From: Oscillospiraceae bacterium
GTDB lineage: Bacteria > Bacillota > Clostridia > Oscillospirales > Oscillospiraceae
Direction of reading: 5' to 3'
Length of the DNA: 64,000 nt
Assembly: GCA_009785345.1 (NCBI GenBank)
Contig: WQWL01000004.1
Coordinates: 1-64,000, forward strand
The notes under the pieces are model-generated. The model was not told the origin of the DNA, did not search any database, and saw nothing but the letters and a program-made list of their open reading frames with translations. The translations under genes and the position numbers were made by a program. Positions within the stretch are counted from its first letter, which is position 1. Each line of letters begins with the position of its first letter. Below are positions 63,801-64,000 of this stretch, piece by piece.

Positions 63801-64000
63801 ACGAAAAAGCAGTTGCTGATCATACGAAAGCAGTAGAACTTGTGACTTGGAATACCGAATATAAGGCAGAGTTGGCTTTCGCTCAGTATAAAGTCGGAGA
63901 CATTGATCTGGCCTTTAGAAATTTAGATAGCGCGCTTTGTATGAACAATCCCTCATTTCTTGCTTATCGTAATTCGGGTGTAATACGATTAAAAGTTGCA
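60854..64000 (+). CDS. NACHT/STAND NTPase with pentapeptide and TPR repeats, 3' truncated by window end
   Basis: Open for 1049 codons with no stop before the window edge. Residues 1-240 are helical, with FERPKECQFIKDLQEVFREW and VHRLPGFFVYSLHSEWCN, resembling the helical region that precedes NACHT domains in bacterial proteins; no enzymatic effector is evident. NACHT: Walker A VISGGPGSGKSSFVKML (residues ~277-293), Walker B LLIIFDGLDEI (Asp346), and the winged-helix mark FEFTHKNFGEYLAARRI (612-628). Residues ~783-845 are pentapeptide repeats (A-(D/N)-L-x-x). From residue 865 there are TPR units of exactly 34 residues (865, 899, 933, 967), a more divergent fifth and the start of a sixth. Such NLR-like proteins sense invasion, often phage, and oligomerise. 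GAGG lies 11 bases before ATG; TGA closes the frame upstream. Confidence 0.92.
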   Translation, partial: MRRKLKNNILFQPVKVKDYSKFFVALGKATLYGVSKEFDKSALSFMDAGAALGLDETDERLAWKLLDRSIVHAITDLVSESKNSIPQSDEETFIANIKKFKYNKEIEIDPDFFERPKECQFIKDLQEVFREWLVLAGVDANKTEAIVHRLPGFFVYSLHSEWCNNPEKYRSLLSESPFSGSVQMEEEWDRYKAYLEKQIQERIFDEVFSLAQIFVPLCGYFNKITEHAKDTDRKESGTQLDLDSIPARKTQKIVVDLETCIHEWISKDDNEDAIRVISGGPGSGKSSFVKMLAASISTTHDVLFIPLYKLDLRRDVKEVVGEFLVSNRVFHKNPIGESEQLLIIFDGLDEIMQQGKASIDAGTDFTNQILQLLRDHNSYDRLQIRVIITGRDLPVQAIDTNLRREGQILHVLPYYVDQKKSIGIYFEDETYFDPDGLLKDDKRRQWWVKYGKLTGGKYAGLPSELDRSALEDITAQPLLNYLLALSFERKEVHFSQKMNLNEIYNDLIDAVYERGWQSQRHKGEPVQPGHPTIQGVEKDDYDRVLEEIAVSAWQGAGRTATLQDIEKRCANNKLKHVLERFQEQAKEGVTNLLTAFYFREADTRDPDGDKTFEFTHKNFGEYLAARRIVRQLSNTKTALDQSFGWTVEIALEHWIHVCSRVPIDEYIFQYLCNEIERNKKADVKRWQQMLCELIAYMLKNGMPYDKVPQLTFVEKVRFSRNSEEALLAALSACSRYTKEISKIDWPGAMPIDFPHITSAGEWLSKLSGQRRGTNIAISCLNHLDLSRCILHRRDLYRANLEHSSLKNCDLDHAILAEAKLHKADLSGSRLRNANLRDADLRKVFLETERLSFDGVILDDVKADDAQIYFTRGIAHRYNNNYSKAEKEFNKAIELVPDNAQYYNCRGVNYRWSNKHRKAIVDHTKAIDLAPDNAQYFHDRGASYSWLREHGKASADYTKAIELAPNNAGFYSDRGNNYRWLREYEKAVADHTKAVELVTWNTEYKAELAFAQYKVGDIDLAFRNLDSALCMNNPSFLAYRNSGVIRLKVA
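63446..63955 (+). repeat. 102-base tandem repeats encoding TPR units
   Basis: Units begin at 63446, 63548, 63650 and 63752, each 102 bases, followed by a diverged fifth from 63854. Stretches such as ACGAAGGCAATAGA and ACGAAAGCAATAGA are nearly identical between units, pointing to recent duplication and possible copy-number variation. Confidence 0.85.

Noticed and set aside
61058..63823. Several minus-strand frames of 64-134 codons
   Set aside because: All lie opposite the continuous NACHT-pentapeptide-TPR frame, which explains the codon pattern.
63446..63955. CRISPR-like array from the regular 102-base period
   Set aside because: The period is coding: each unit is one 34-residue TPR motif in frame, with no spacer-repeat alternation.

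Overview
The window looks like chromosomal DNA of a low-GC, strictly anaerobic Bacillota, most likely class Clostridia. The reasons are a multimeric NAD(P)-linked [FeFe]-hydrogenase, two oxygen-sensitive glycyl radical enzymes with a radical-SAM activase, a K+-dependent membrane pyrophosphatase, RNase Y, strong GGAGG ribosome-binding sites, frequent TTG starts, and short palindromic repeats scattered between genes. I cannot name the genus from sequence alone.

Layout. 1-4 kb: the hndBCD end of a hydrogenase operon (hndA would lie just upstream). 4.2-7.8 kb: membrane pyrophosphatase and an AI-2E-family membrane protein. 7.8-12.6 kb: a four-gene RbsABC-like sugar importer. 12.8-21.4 kb: two paralogous dehydratase-type glycyl radical enzymes, a ROK kinase, a MATE exporter with a palindromic operator, and one activase. 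With the importer this reads as an anaerobic sugar or polyol pathway of unknown substrate. 21.4-24.5 kb: a cell-wall deacetylase-like protein and a VanW protein. 24.6-35.5 kb: a purine operon in the order purL-E-K-F-M-N-D-C, with a promoter and repeated operator-like boxes upstream of purL. The PurL glutaminase domain appears to have lost its catalytic Cys and His. 35.7-38.9 kb: a MoxR / DUF58 / DUF4129-type operon. 39-44.8 kb: an AlbA_2 regulator with four iteron-like sites, a small HELGH membrane protein, an XRE regulator, an S41 peptidase lipoprotein with a small coupled ORF, and a second deacetylase. 44.9-52.7 kb: a P-type ATPase, two MFS exporters, MntP and RNase Y. 52.98 kb: tRNA-Ser(GGA).

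From the tRNA to the end (53-64 kb) the content is accessory. It holds a sigma factor that seems to start at an ATT codon and heads a four-gene ABC-transporter operon, a serine-recombinase fragment, an MFS carrier with a LysR regulator, a PAP2 phosphatase, decayed coding remnants and hairpins. At the right edge is a very large open gene (60854 to the window end, no stop reached). It encodes a STAND/NACHT NTPase with an N-terminal helical region, pentapeptide repeats and at least five TPR units. This NLR-like protein is the best candidate for an undescribed system, most plausibly anti-phage defence.

Limits: all calls come from reading motifs by eye. No database searches were run, substrates are inferred, and several start codons were chosen from ribosome-binding-site spacing.
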